Shown: positions 54,703 through 63,893 of the stretch, piece after piece
Numbering within the stretch: the stretch's first letter is position 1
Layout: every line of letters begins with the position of its first letter
Source of the DNA: DMER01 sp003451645
GTDB lineage: Bacteria; Pseudomonadota; Alphaproteobacteria; Micropepsales; Micropepsaceae
Assembly (NCBI GenBank): GCA_031976175.1
Contig: DALYLR010000010.1
Location: 30,661-94,660 of the forward strand
Length of the DNA stretch: 64,000 bases
Direction: 5' to 3'
Translations under genes and position numbers: made by a program
The notes under the pieces: generated by a model
Databases searched by the model: none
Told to the model about the DNA's origin: nothing
What the model saw: the letters and a program-made list of their open reading frames with translations, nothing else

Positions 54703-56844
54703 TCATTCGGCGGCCATGGTCATGCCGCCGCGGCCATAGGTGCGGGAGCACTCGGCCATGGTTTGGCTGGCGCGGGCAATCGCGTTGGTGAGATAGAAAT
54801 CGTGAATGGCGGCCTTCAGCGGCGTGCCATCAATCGCCCCCTCCTCGCCGATCCGGGTCCAGATGGTGGGATCGGCGCCAGGATTTGCCGGCGCCAAGTC
54901 CTTATGCGCGATGTGCGGCGCATCCTGGAGCATCGCGGCGCGCAGCTGCTCGAGCGTGTCGTATTGCAGCACCGCCCCAAGATGCTCCGACAATGCGCGC
55001 AGGATGGTCCAATCCTCCCGCGCATCGCCTGGCGGGAATATCGCGCGGCGGCCAAGCTGCACACGGCCTTCCGTGTTTACATAGGTGCCGTTCTTTTCCG
55101 TATAGGCTGCCCCCGGCAAGATCACATCCGCGCGGTGGGCTGCGCGGTCGCCATGATGGCCCTGATAGATCACAAAGGCTTGGCCCAGATCATAAGACGG
55201 CAGCTCATCCGTACCCAGAAGATAAAGCACATCCAGCTCGCCCGACCGTGCGGCCTCGATCATCCCATGTGTGGTGCGGCCACCGGGTCCAGGCAGGAAG
55301 CCCAGATCGAGTGCGCCAACGCGCGCTGCAGCGGTGTGCAAAACATTGAAGCCGTTCCACTGCCCTTCCGGTCCGATCATCCCCGTCTCCCGCGCGATCT
55401 GGGCAGACAGCGCAAGGATGGCCGCCCCATCGGCTCGCGCATAGGCTTGCGGGCCCACGATGAGCATGGGGTGCTTTGCGTCCTTCAATGTTTGAAAGAC
55501 GGCATGATGGCCTTGTGCGATCTCGCTCAAGATTTGCGGGTTAGCACCCAACTCGTCCACCGGATAGGTGAGGTCATGTGCCGGGCCGATCCGGAAAATC
55601 CGCACTGGGTTGCGCAGCCAGGTCTTGCGGATGCGCGCGTTGATCAGCGGCGCCTCCCACCGGGGATTGGTCCCGATCAGCAGGATCGCATCCGCCTGCT
55701 CGATCCCGGCAATGTTTGTGTTGAACAGATAGGACTGGCGCGCCTGGCGGTTGCCTTGGCTGTCCGTCCCCAGAAGGCTGCCATCCTGACGGCAATCCAT
55801 GTGCGGGGACTTCAGCGCCTGCATCAAATCTTTCAGCGCCTTGATCTCTTCGGCAGCGCACAGATCGCCCGCAAGCGCCCCGATGCGCGCGCCGGTCGTG
55901 GCCTTTACCCGGACAGCAATCGCCGCAAAGGCCTCAGCCCATGTGGCCGGTTGCAGCTTGCCGTCCCGGCGCACATAAGGCCGGTCGAGGCGCTGCCGCC
56001 TTAGGCCGTCGCAGGCGAAGCGCGTCTTGTCGGAAATCCATTCCTCGTTCACATCTTCATTCGTGCGCGGAAGAATACGCATGACCTCCGGCCCGCGCGC
56101 GTCAACGCGGATGGCCGAGCCCACCGCATCCATGACGTCCACAGATTCTGTCTTGGTCAGCTCCCAGGGCCGCGCGTTGAATTTGTAGGGCTTGGAGGTA
56201 AGCGCGCCCACCGGGCACAAATCGATCACATTGCCCGACATTTCGGAGGTGACCGCGCGCTCAAGATAGGTCGTGATCTCCATATCCTCGCCGCGGCCCG
56301 TGGCGCCGATTTCATCGACGCCCGCAACCTCGGCCGCAAAGCGCACACAGCGCGTGCAGTGGATGCAGCGCGTCATGATCGTGTTGACCAGCGGCCCCAT
56401 ATTCTTGTCGGTGACCGCACGCTTGTTCTCTTCGAAGCGGTTGAACTTGGCATGGCCATAGGCCATCGCCTGATCCTGCAAATCGCACTCGCCGCCCTGA
56501 TCGCAAATCGGGCAATCGAGCGGGTGATTGATGAGCAGAAACTCCATCACGCCTTCGCGTGCCTTTTTCACGGTCACACTGTTGGTGATGAGCTCATGCA
56601 ATGGCTGGCCTTCCTTGACGGGCGGCAAATCCTTCAGCTGCTGGGCGCAGGACGCGACGGGCTTGGGCCCCGGCTTGCCGCCCATGCGCACCTCGATCAG
56701 GCACATGCGGCAATTGCCCGCGATCGACAGACGCTCATGATAGCAGAAGCGCGGGATCTCGGCCCCCGCAGCCTCGCAAGCCTGAAGCATGGTCAGCTCG
56801 CCAGGCAGATCGTGTTCATGGCCGTCGATGAGGATTTTGGTCAT
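54703..56844 (-). CDS. nuoG: NADH-quinone oxidoreductase subunit G
   Basis: NuoG, 713 residues, the largest hydrophilic subunit. An N-terminal [2Fe-2S] domain holds PRFCYHERLSIAGNCRMC (about 33-50), followed by CPICDQGGECDLQDQ with the following cluster ligands and CIHCTRCVRF. The C-terminal molybdopterin-oxidoreductase-like domain has no evident molybdenum function. It is 4 bases after nuoF. Length is normal for alphaproteobacteria. Confidence 0.96.
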   Translation of the reverse strand: MTKILIDGHEHDLPGELTMLQACEAAGAEIPRFCYHERLSIAGNCRMCLIEVRMGGKPGPKPVASCAQQLKDLPPVKEGQPLHELITNSVTVKKAREGVMEFLLINHPLDCPICDQGGECDLQDQAMAYGHAKFNRFEENKRAVTDKNMGPLVNTIMTRCIHCTRCVRFAAEVAGVDEIGATGRGEDMEITTYLERAVTSEMSGNVIDLCPVGALTSKPYKFNARPWELTKTESVDVMDAVGSAIRVDARGPEVMRILPRTNEDVNEEWISDKTRFACDGLRRQRLDRPYVRRDGKLQPATWAEAFAAIAVRVKATTGARIGALAGDLCAAEEIKALKDLMQALKSPHMDCRQDGSLLGTDSQGNRQARQSYLFNTNIAGIEQADAILLIGTNPRWEAPLINARIRKTWLRNPVRIFRIGPAHDLTYPVDELGANPQILSEIAQGHHAVFQTLKDAKHPMLIVGPQAYARADGAAILALSAQIARETGMIGPEGQWNGFNVLHTAAARVGALDLGFLPGPGGRTTHGMIEAARSGELDVLYLLGTDELPSYDLGQAFVIYQGHHGDRAAHRADVILPGAAYTEKNGTYVNTEGRVQLGRRAIFPPGDAREDWTILRALSEHLGAVLQYDTLEQLRAAMLQDAPHIAHKDLAPANPGADPTIWTRIGEEGAIDGTPLKAAIHDFYLTNAIARASQTMAECSRTYGRGGMTMAAE

Positions 56845-56848
56845 CGCC

Positions 56849-58141
56849 CTACTCCGCCGCCATAGGCTTCGCGGTCCCGCGCTTCGTCCGAATACGCTCC
56901 TCGATCACGGGCCGGAAGTGCCGGATCAGCCCCTGGATGGGCCATGCAGCCGCGTCGCCGAGCGCGCAGATCGTGTGCCCCTCGACCTGCTTCGTCACCT
57001 CAAACAACAGATCGATTTCCGACGGGTCCGCTTCGCCGCGCACAAGCCGCTCCATCACCCGCCAAATCCAACCCGTGCCCTCGCGGCAGGGCGTACACTG
57101 CCCGCACGATTCGTGCTTGTAGAACCGTGACAGGCGCGCAATCGCGGCAATCACATCGGTCGACTTGTCCATGACAACCACGCCTGCCGTGCCCAGCCCC
57201 GATTGCACATCACGCAAGGCATCGAAATCCATCAGCACCGTGTCGCAAATCGCCTTGGGCAGCAGCGGCACAGAAGACCCGCCCGGGATCACCGCCAGAA
57301 GATTATCCCAGCCGCCGCGCACACCGCCCGCATGTTTCTCGATCAGCTCGCGCAAGGGGATCGACATCGCCTCCTCGACATTGCACGGGCGGTTCACATG
57401 GCCGGAGATGCAGAACACCTTGGTGCCCGCATTGTTCGGCCGCCCAAAGCTCGAGAACCATTCCGCTCCACGGCGCAGGATGGTGGGCGCCACCGCGATG
57501 CTCTCAACATTATTGACTGTTGTGGGGCAGCCATAAAGACCCACATTGGCGGGAAATGGCGGCTTCAGCCGCGGCATGCCCTTTTTGCCTTCAAGGCTTT
57601 CGATGAGGGCTGTTTCCTCGCCGCAAATATAGGCGCCCGCGCCATGATGGACATAGCAGTCAAAATCCCAACCGGACCCGCACGCATTCTTGCCGATCAG
57701 CCCCGCCGCATAGGCCTCCTCGATCGCGGCCTCGACGATCTTGTATTCGCGGCGGAACTCGCCCCGCACATAGATGTAACAAGCATGCGCACGCATCGCG
57801 AAGGAGGCGACCAAGCACCCCTCGATCAGCAAATGCGGATCGTGGCGCATGATGTCACGGTCCTTGCAGGTGCCGGGTTCGGACTCATCCGCGTTGACGA
57901 CCAGATAAGACGGGCGCCCGTCGGATTGCTTGGGCATGAACGACCATTTAAGGCCCGTCGGGAAGCCTGCTCCGCCGCGCCCGCGCAATCCCGATTTCTT
58001 CATCTCATTGATGATCGCGTCATGGCCGCGCTCGATCAGCGCTTTGGTATTGTCCCAGGCGCCGCGTTGGCGCGCGGCCTCAAGCCGCCAATCATGCTGG
58101 CCGTAGAGGTTTGTGAAAATCCGGTCCTTGTCGGCGAGCAT
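56849..58141 (-). CDS. nuoF: NADH-quinone oxidoreductase subunit F
   Basis: NuoF, 430 residues, binds NADH and FMN and holds cluster N3. The nucleotide-binding segment is GLRGRGGAGFPTGLKWSFMP (about 51-70), FMN contacts come from VVNADESEPGTCKDRDI, and the cluster motif is ESCGQCTPCREG near residue 345. It starts 3 bases after nuoE. Confidence 0.97.
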   Translation of the reverse strand: MLADKDRIFTNLYGQHDWRLEAARQRGAWDNTKALIERGHDAIINEMKKSGLRGRGGAGFPTGLKWSFMPKQSDGRPSYLVVNADESEPGTCKDRDIMRHDPHLLIEGCLVASFAMRAHACYIYVRGEFRREYKIVEAAIEEAYAAGLIGKNACGSGWDFDCYVHHGAGAYICGEETALIESLEGKKGMPRLKPPFPANVGLYGCPTTVNNVESIAVAPTILRRGAEWFSSFGRPNNAGTKVFCISGHVNRPCNVEEAMSIPLRELIEKHAGGVRGGWDNLLAVIPGGSSVPLLPKAICDTVLMDFDALRDVQSGLGTAGVVVMDKSTDVIAAIARLSRFYKHESCGQCTPCREGTGWIWRVMERLVRGEADPSEIDLLFEVTKQVEGHTICALGDAAAWPIQGLIRHFRPVIEERIRTKRGTAKPMAAE

Positions 58142-58144
58142 CGC

Positions 58145-58750
58145 TTACTCCTTACCCGTCAACGTCAGAGCCCCACCCTCAGGCGCCGAGTTCAACCGGT
58201 TGATCCCTTGCGGTCCCGGTTTCGGCCGTTGCCCTTTACGAAGCGCTTCGATCAAGGCCTCGGTCTTTGGGCCATCCAGGTCTTCATAGTAATCATCTTC
58301 TACTTGCACCAACGGCGCGTTGACGCAGGCGCCTAGGCACTCGACCTCCATCCACGACATCTTGCCATCGGCCGAGACCGTCTCGGGATTGGGATGGATG
58401 TGCTTTTTGCACGCGGCCACAACGTCGGCTGAGCCTCGCAACATGCAGGGCGTGGTGGTGCACACCTGGATCAGATGCTGCCCTACAGGCTTGAGGTTGA
58501 ACATCGTGTAGAACGTTGCAATCTCGAGCACCCGGATACGCGACAGCCCTAATTGCTGGGCGATTAGTGCAATCATCGGTTCAGTTACATGGCCGCCATT
58601 TTGCTCTTGCGCACGCCACAAGAGCGGCACGACCGCCGAGGCCTGACGGCCAGGGGGATATTTCGCAATCTGCCTGTCCGCCCACAGAGCATTATCCGCC
58701 GTCCAGGCAAAATGTTTGGGTTGCTGAGGGTGGAGGCGGCGCAGGCTCAT
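58145..58750 (-). CDS. nuoE: NADH-quinone oxidoreductase subunit E
   Basis: NuoE, 201 residues, a thioredoxin-fold subunit with the [2Fe-2S] cluster N1a. Cluster cysteines are in CTTTPCMLRG (about 97-102) and ECLGACVNAP (about 138-142). The N-terminal helical part HVTEPMIALIAQQL is typical. The C-terminus is extended with a Pro/Gly-rich tail. The gap to the SnoaL-like gene upstream is 21 bases. Confidence 0.95.
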   Translation of the reverse strand: MSLRRLHPQQPKHFAWTADNALWADRQIAKYPPGRQASAVVPLLWRAQEQNGGHVTEPMIALIAQQLGLSRIRVLEIATFYTMFNLKPVGQHLIQVCTTTPCMLRGSADVVAACKKHIHPNPETVSADGKMSWMEVECLGACVNAPLVQVEDDYYEDLDGPKTEALIEALRKGQRPKPGPQGINRLNSAPEGGALTLTGKE

Positions 58751-58771
58751 GATGGCGGGCTCTTTTAGGTC

Positions 58772-59113
58772 CTAGTCGCGGTGTTCACGGATGAAATCAA
58801 GCCGGGCGACCAGGTCGCCCTTGAAGCGATAGACAGCCACCACATCAAAGGGCCGCGTGGCGGCGGAGCGATGAATGCGTTCGTGGCTGACGATGCAATC
58901 GCCCAGATCGGCCTTGTACAGAACATCGCATTTGTTCTGCGGGTGCTCGTCAAACAGCTTGGTATAAAAATCCCGGATCGCCGCCTGGCCCTTTTGCGCC
59001 AAATGGCCAGGGTGGTCATAAACCTCCGCATCCGGGGTAAAGCAGTCTGCAAACGCCTTGGCATTGTGGGCGTTGTAGACCTTGACCAGATGGTCGATCT
59101 TGACGGATCTCAC
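58772..59113 (-). CDS. SnoaL-like (NTF2-fold) protein inside the nuo operon
   Basis: A 113-residue protein of the SnoaL/NTF2-like type: LVKVYNAHNAKAFADCFTPDAEVYDHPGHLAQKGQAAIRDFYTKLF leads into VVAVYRFKGDLVARLDFIREHRD. The nuclear-transport-factor-2 cone fold often binds small hydrophobic ligands or acts as an isomerase or hydrolase, but nothing here fixes a reaction. It overlaps nuoD by four bases (ATGA) and precedes nuoE by 21, so it is translated with the complex I genes. It is not one of the 14 standard subunits. Confidence 0.82.
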   Translation of the reverse strand: MRSVKIDHLVKVYNAHNAKAFADCFTPDAEVYDHPGHLAQKGQAAIRDFYTKLFDEHPQNKCDVLYKADLGDCIVSHERIHRSAATRPFDVVAVYRFKGDLVARLDFIREHRD

Positions 59114-60303
59114 CGGTCAATCTCCCCGAACACAATGTCAAGCGAACCCAGAATGGCTGAGACATCCGCCAGCATATAGCCCTTGCACAGATGGTCCATT
59201 GCAGCCAAATGCGGCCAACCCGGCGCGCGGATCTTGCAGCGATAAGGCTTGTTCGTGCCGTCGCTCACCAGATAGACCCCAAACTCGCCCTTGGGCGCCT
59301 CGACACAGGCGTAGGCCTCGCTCTCGGGCACCTTGAACCCCTCGGTATAAAGTTTGAAGTGGTGGATCAGCGCCTCCATTGAGGCTTTCATCTCGCCGCG
59401 TTTAGGTGCCACGATCTTGCCCGTCGTGTCATGCACCGGCCCCTTGGGCATTTTCTCGATGCATTGCTTCATGATTTTAATTGATTCGCGCATCTCCTCC
59501 ATGCGGCACAAATAGCGATCGTAATTATCGCCGTTCTTGCCCAGCGGGATCTTGAACTCGAGGTCGTTATAGCACTCGTAAGGTTGGTTGCGGCGCAGGT
59601 CCCAGGCAATGCCGGAGCCGCGCACCATGACGCCTGAGAAGCCCCACGCGATCGCATCTTCCTTGGAAACCAAGCCAATATCGACGTTGCGTTGCTTGAA
59701 AATCCGGTTGTCGGTGAGCAGGCCCTCAATATCATCGATCATTTTGGGGAATTGCTCCGCCCACGCATAAATGTCGTCGAGCAAGGCTTGCGGCAGGTCC
59801 TGATGCACGCCGCCGGGGCGGAAATAGGCCGCATGCATGCGGCTGCCGCTCGCGCGCTCGTAAAAGACCATCAATTTCTCGCGGTCTTCAAAGCCCCAAA
59901 GGACGGGCGTCATCGCGCCTACGTCCATGGCTTGCGTTGTCGTGTTCAAGATGTGGCTCATTATGCGGGTCAATTCCGCAAAGAGCACCCGGATATATTG
60001 CGCACGCGGTGGCGCGCTGATGCCGAGCAATTTCTCGACCGCCAGCGCATAGGCATGCTCCTGGTTCATAGGCGCCGCATAATCGAGCCGGTCAAAATAG
60101 GGCACAGCCTGGAGATAGGTCTTGTGCTCGATCAGCTTTTCAGTGCCGCGATGGAGGAGCCCCACATGCGGGTCCACGCGCTCCACGACTTCGCCATCGA
60201 GCTCAAGGACCAGGCGCAGAACGCCGTGCGCTGCCGGGTGCTGAGGGCCGAAATTGATCGTGATGTTTTTCTGCTTTGGCTGGATGCTCGCAGTGTCGCT
60301 CAT
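59110..60303 (-). CDS. nuoD: NADH-quinone oxidoreductase subunit D
   Basis: NuoD, 397 residues, forms the quinone-binding site with NuoB. The [NiFe]-hydrogenase-like fold shows NFGPQHPAAHGVLRLVLELDGE, GLLHRGTEKLIEHKTY, and YFDRLDYAAPMNQEHAYALAVE. It ends near the consensus VFGEIDR. It overlaps nuoC by four bases. It is separate from nuoC, not fused as in E. coli. Confidence 0.97.
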   Translation of the reverse strand: MSDTASIQPKQKNITINFGPQHPAAHGVLRLVLELDGEVVERVDPHVGLLHRGTEKLIEHKTYLQAVPYFDRLDYAAPMNQEHAYALAVEKLLGISAPPRAQYIRVLFAELTRIMSHILNTTTQAMDVGAMTPVLWGFEDREKLMVFYERASGSRMHAAYFRPGGVHQDLPQALLDDIYAWAEQFPKMIDDIEGLLTDNRIFKQRNVDIGLVSKEDAIAWGFSGVMVRGSGIAWDLRRNQPYECYNDLEFKIPLGKNGDNYDRYLCRMEEMRESIKIMKQCIEKMPKGPVHDTTGKIVAPKRGEMKASMEALIHHFKLYTEGFKVPESEAYACVEAPKGEFGVYLVSDGTNKPYRCKIRAPGWPHLAAMDHLCKGYMLADVSAILGSLDIVFGEIDR

Positions 60304-60929
60304 GGTTTTGCTGCCCCGGCCGGTTTGGCGGCCTTCTCATCGCCAGGCAGCACATATTGCGCGCCTTCCCACGGGCTCATGAAATCGAATTTGCGGAATT
60401 CTTGAGTCAGTTTGACGGGTTCATAGACCACCCGCTTCTGCTCCTCGTCATAGCGCACCTCGACATAACCGGTCAGCGGAAAGTCCTTGCGCAAGGGATG
60501 CCCGGTGAAGCCGTAATCCGTCAGGATCCGGCGGAGGTCAGGGTGGTTGCGGAACTCGATGCCATACATGTCGAACGCCTCACGCTCGTACCAATTGGCT
60601 GCTGGCCAAACCGGCACAACGCTGTCGATCACTTGGCCCTCGCCCACCCGTACCTTGATGCGAAGACGATGGTTCAGATGCATGGACAGCAGATGATAGA
60701 CCACCTCAAAGCGCTCAGCCCTGCTCGGATAATCCGCCCCGCAAATGTCGATCAGGGTCGTGAAGCGGCACTTTGGATTGTCGCGCAGAAACACCATGAG
60801 GCGGCTCAAGACATCCGGCGAAACGATCAGCGTCAACTCGCCTAGCATTTGCTGGGCTGCTATGACCGCTGGACCAAACTCGCTGCGCAGATTGTCTTCC
60901 AATGTGTTGAGATCGGCCATGGCGGTCAC
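60300..60929 (-). CDS. nuoC: NADH-quinone oxidoreductase subunit C
   Basis: NuoC, 209 residues, a 30-kDa-type peripheral subunit. Typical blocks are IDICGADYPSRAERFEVVYHLLS, WYEREAFDMYGIEFRNHPDLRRIL and GFTGHPLRKDFPLTGY. The C-terminus ends in an Ala/Lys/Pro tail. It overlaps nuoB and nuoD by four bases each. Confidence 0.96.
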   Translation of the reverse strand: MTAMADLNTLEDNLRSEFGPAVIAAQQMLGELTLIVSPDVLSRLMVFLRDNPKCRFTTLIDICGADYPSRAERFEVVYHLLSMHLNHRLRIKVRVGEGQVIDSVVPVWPAANWYEREAFDMYGIEFRNHPDLRRILTDYGFTGHPLRKDFPLTGYVEVRYDEEQKRVVYEPVKLTQEFRKFDFMSPWEGAQYVLPGDEKAAKPAGAAKP

Positions 60930-61510
60930 CGGATGATATTGCCCACGCGACGGATTTTCTTTTGCAGAAGCATGAACCCATAAACGAGGGCTTCCGCGCT
61001 CGGCGGGCAGCCAGGGATATAGATGTCCACCGGCACAATCCGGTCGCAGCCGCGCACAACCGAGTAACTGTAGTGGTAATAGCCGCCGCCGTTGGCGCAG
61101 GAGCCCATAGAGATCACATAACGCGGCTCGGGCATCTGGTCATAGACCTTGCGCAGTGCTGGTGCCATTTTGTTGGTCAGTGTTCCGGCCACGATCATCA
61201 CGTCGGAATGGCGGGGTGTCCCCCGCGGCGCGATGCCAAAGCGCTCCAAATCATAGCGCGGCATGGATGCGTGCATCATCTCCACACCGCAGCACGCCAG
61301 CCCAAACAACATCCACATCAGCGAGCCGGTGCGCGCCCAATTGATCACGTCCTCAGCGTTCGCAACGATATAGCCCTTATTGTCCACTTCCTCTTTCAGC
61401 GCCGCATAATAAGGATCGTCAGGATTGATGGGGCGGCTCACCCCCTCGATCGAGCTGCGAGCGGCCGAAAAGGCTGGGCGCAGGACTGGGCTTGTGTTGT
61501 CTATTCCCAT
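60926..61510 (-). CDS. nuoB: NADH-quinone oxidoreductase subunit B
   Basis: NuoB, 194 residues, holds cluster N2 next to the quinone. The ligands are seen in FGLACCGVEMMH, GSCANGGGYYH and YIPGCPPSAEAL. The start at 61510 overlaps the nuoA stop in the form ATGGGAATAG; a longer frame to 61531 reaches further into nuoA and is less likely. Residues ahead of the core form a short Ser/Pro-rich N-terminal extension. Confidence 0.95.
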   Translation of the reverse strand: MGIDNTSPVLRPAFSAARSSIEGVSRPINPDDPYYAALKEEVDNKGYIVANAEDVINWARTGSLMWMLFGLACCGVEMMHASMPRYDLERFGIAPRGTPRHSDVMIVAGTLTNKMAPALRKVYDQMPEPRYVISMGSCANGGGYYHYSYSVVRGCDRIVPVDIYIPGCPPSAEALVYGFMLLQKKIRRVGNIIR

Positions 61511-61878
61511 TCCAAGGCCCCTTTCTTCCACTCATAGATGAACCCGACCGTCAGGATACCAAGGAACAGCATGGCGGACCCGAAGCCGAACCAGCCATTG
61601 GGAAACAGAGTGATCGCCCATGGGATCAGCAGCGCCACTTCCAGATCGAATATGATGAACAGGATACCGACCAGATAAAAGCGCACGTCGAACTTCATGC
61701 GTGCGTCTTCAAAGGCGTTGAACCCGCATTCATAGGCTGACAATTTTTCCGGATCGGGATTTGACGGCGCCAGTATTAGCGGCAGCACCATCAAGACACC
61801 GCCCAATACGATCGCAATCCCTAAGAACAAGATGATCGGCAGGTATTCCAACAATAGCGGCTCAAGACCGGACGGCAT
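61501..61878 (-). CDS. nuoA: NADH-quinone oxidoreductase subunit A
   Basis: NuoA, 125 residues, three helices. The conserved loop SAYECGFNAFEDARMKFDVRFYLVGILFIIFDLEVALLIPW carries the Cys and acidic residues near the quinone chamber. It is the first gene of the operon; GAGG stands just before its ATG. Confidence 0.96.
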   Translation of the reverse strand: MPSGLEPLLLEYLPIILFLGIAIVLGGVLMVLPLILAPSNPDPEKLSAYECGFNAFEDARMKFDVRFYLVGILFIIFDLEVALLIPWAITLFPNGWFGFGSAMLFLGILTVGFIYEWKKGALEWE

Positions 61879-61933
61879 TGTGTGACCTCAAGGAGTGCCG
61901 CGTGACAACGGCAAGCCAGATTCTGACAGGCAG

Positions 61934-61961
61934 AACCTAACGGCCGCCGCTTGAGAAGCAA
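61934..61961 (-). promoter_or_regulatory. Candidate nuo operon promoter
   Basis: On the minus strand TTGCTT (61961-61956) and TAGGTT (61939-61934) stand 16 bases apart, about 55 bases before the nuoA ATG. This would drive the nuo-birA-coaX-rnj run. The match is moderate and unsupported by other data. Confidence 0.45.
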
Positions 61962-62031
61962 GTGATTTGATATTTTGTCACGGGTCTGTTGCCGCAACTA
62001 CGCAACCGGCAATGATCACGTCACCGGCCAT

Positions 62032-62184
62032 TCGAACCCGCGACCAAGTTCAATCCGAGAAACATGCCCGTCGCGGGTCTGATGGTCCGCGCGATGGCGG
62101 GTTCGATGCGTTGGGGGGGGCTCGAACCCGCGACCAAGTTCAATCCGAGAAATATGCCCGTCGCGGGTCTGGTGGACCGCGCGA

Positions 62185-62191
<7 letters not shown>
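62032..62191 (-). repeat. Tandem duplicates of the tRNA-Asp 3' end and flank
   Basis: Two near-identical 70-base units (62032-62101 and 62122-62191) each begin, on the plus strand, with TCGAACCCGCGACC, the complement of the tRNA-Asp T-arm, and end with GCGATGGCGGG. The T-arm copies lie 90 and 81 bases apart, counting the real one at 62203. Each unit also pairs ACCCGCGAC with GTCGCGGGT. The units differ at only a few bases. They read as tandem duplications of the tRNA tail plus downstream flank. No integrase gene is nearby. Confidence 0.85.
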
Positions 62192-62261
<70 letters not shown>

Positions 62262-62325
62262 AACGAGGCCATAAACGGACCCGCGGGTTTAAGGGGTGAT
62301 CGGATATGCTGCCAGGACGCTCCTG

Positions 62326-62877
62326 TCAAGGCTGCTTTGGCACCTCGCCAGATGTCTTGGCATCAGCATACCGCTTGATCTGCTCGCCCAACACGCCGTC
62401 AACAGCCGCCGCCAAGCCTGCAACCTCCTTGTCATCAAATAAGCCAGTAACGGTATACACCATTGAGACGTCCGTCTTGCCGTCCTTGGTCTTGAAATCC
62501 ACAGCCATCACGCCCGACGCGCCAAGACGTTGCAAGGGCCCGAGACCACCTTGAAAGGCTAAATGCTGGCCTGGCAAGGCTGTCAGCACCTCCATATGTT
62601 TGACAAAGCCGCCCTGCCCAACCCGTTCGCACCAGCAGCCGCCGGGGGTCAGATCAATCTTCAGGTTCTTCGCCTCGCCCGAATAGGTGTGGGCTTTGCT
62701 CCACCACGAACCAATCTTAACGAACCTCTCGAAAGCGGCGCTTGCATCTGCCGTGACGGTGACCGTGTGGACCACCCGAAATCCTTTTTCCGTTTGTTGG
62801 TCTACCCGCGCCCACGCGTGCCCGCTGAGCTGAACCGCTAAAAGGCTGAGAGCCAACATACGAAGACTAAGCATCAT
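62326..62877 (-). CDS. Exported SRPBCC (START-like) protein
   Basis: A 183-residue protein from ATG 62877, with GGAGA six bases upstream. A signal peptide covers about 1-23 (MLALSLLAVQLSGHAWA). The rest resembles a SRPBCC/polyketide-cyclase-like fold: VHTVTVTADASAAFERFVKIGSWWSKAHTYSG, TPGGCWCERV and MVYTVTGLFDD. Such helix-grip domains bind hydrophobic ligands; the substrate is unknown. A second possible ATG directly precedes LSLRML. It stands alone and diverges from a GNAT gene with 118 bases between. Confidence 0.8.
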   Translation of the reverse strand: MMLSLRMLALSLLAVQLSGHAWARVDQQTEKGFRVVHTVTVTADASAAFERFVKIGSWWSKAHTYSGEAKNLKIDLTPGGCWCERVGQGGFVKHMEVLTALPGQHLAFQGGLGPLQRLGASGVMAVDFKTKDGKTDVSMVYTVTGLFDDKEVAGLAAAVDGVLGEQIKRYADAKTSGEVPKQP

Positions 62878-62995
62878 TGTTTCTCTCCATCGCGAAAGGA
62901 AATCTCTGATAGAATGATAGTGCTCATAACTCGTTGTCAAACCCGCGCAGCGCTTGGTTTCCAATCGCGCAACGCGCTGCCTAGTCAGTCCGCTC

Positions 62996-63472
62996 ATGCC
63001 TCAGTCCACTCGCATTTCGGTGACCCCACTCGCCCAAGTCCCAGAATCTCACGCGCTGATCCAAGGCTGGTTTGAGCGTGAGTGGCCGGACTACTACGGC
63101 CCAAACGGACCGGGCGATGCGTGCGCTGATCTTGCGCGCTATGCCAATTGGGGCTCGTTGCCCATGGGTATGGTTGCTTTGTTGGATGGCATTCCGCGCG
63201 GATTTGCAGCGCTCAAGACCGAGCCCTTTGCCGAATTTACGCACTGGGGCCCTTGGCTGGGGGCTGCCTGTGTCGAGCCAGGGTTCAGGCGTCAGGGCCT
63301 TGGAGCGGCCCTTGTCCGCGCCTTGCCAGGGGCTGCTCACCAATTGGGTTACACAAGCGTCTATTGTGCGACGGCAACCGCTGGCTCCCTTATGCGCCGC
63401 AGCGGTTGGCAGCGCATCGCTTGCGTGGACCACGAGGGTCATGCGACCGAGATATTTCAGATCACCCTATAA
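62996..63472 (+). CDS. GNAT-family N-acetyltransferase
   Basis: A 158-residue GNAT protein. The acetyl-CoA loop is seen in VEPGFRRQGLGAALV (about 98-112), with the GPWLGAACV strand ahead of it and a C-terminal IFQITL strand. The core MVALLDGIPRGFAAL strand is typical. The substrate cannot be told. ATG 62996 is used; an in-frame start at 62954 exists. Confidence 0.85.
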   Translation: MPQSTRISVTPLAQVPESHALIQGWFEREWPDYYGPNGPGDACADLARYANWGSLPMGMVALLDGIPRGFAALKTEPFAEFTHWGPWLGAACVEPGFRRQGLGAALVRALPGAAHQLGYTSVYCATATAGSLMRRSGWQRIACVDHEGHATEIFQITL

Positions 63473-63816
63473 CATCCGTATACGGATTGCCCTCGCGGCC
63501 ACATGATGTTGCCAGCAGTCCTTGGGGTCAAACCTGAGGGCAGAGACCGGAGGGCAGACGTCAGAGGACGGAGTGGGTCTGCCATCTGCAGTCTGGCATC
63601 TTTGAACTGGTTGCGGGACTTCGAAAGCGTCCCGTCAGGGCCAGCCGCCATCGGCAACGGCGATCAGAGCGTAGACGCCCACGAGCTTAAGCGAGTGGCT
63701 GGCTCGGTCCATTCTTTTGTTGGCAGACGGAAGGACGTCGCCATGGGTCCTCGGGTCAAGCCCGAGGACACAATTCGGACGGGCAACTTAGCTGAAGCTA
63801 AGTCGCGTCCTCATTG
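63473..63816. repeat. Intergenic region with REP-like palindromes
   Basis: This 344-base stretch holds no gene I can support. GTCCTCGGG-TCAAG-CCCGAGGAC (63747-63769) is a perfect 9-base palindrome, of a type common between genes in alphaproteobacteria. ACTTAGCT-GA-AGCTAAGT (63786-63803) is another perfect 8-base one, flanked by GGAC / GTCC. A degenerate copy of the first lies near 63521-63540. The section 63537-63590 is a purine-rich imperfect tract of GAGGAC-like words. Confidence 0.7.

Positions 63817-63893
<77 letters not shown>

Noticed and set aside
54676..56004. Long plus-strand open frame (442 codons) opposite nuoG
   Set aside because: It lies wholly antisense to a well-supported complex I gene, has no known motifs, and its Arg/His-rich composition is typical of a frame opposite a GC-rich gene.
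57203..58336. Plus-strand open frame of 377 codons opposite nuoF
   Set aside because: Antisense shadow of nuoF; no start signal and no motif.
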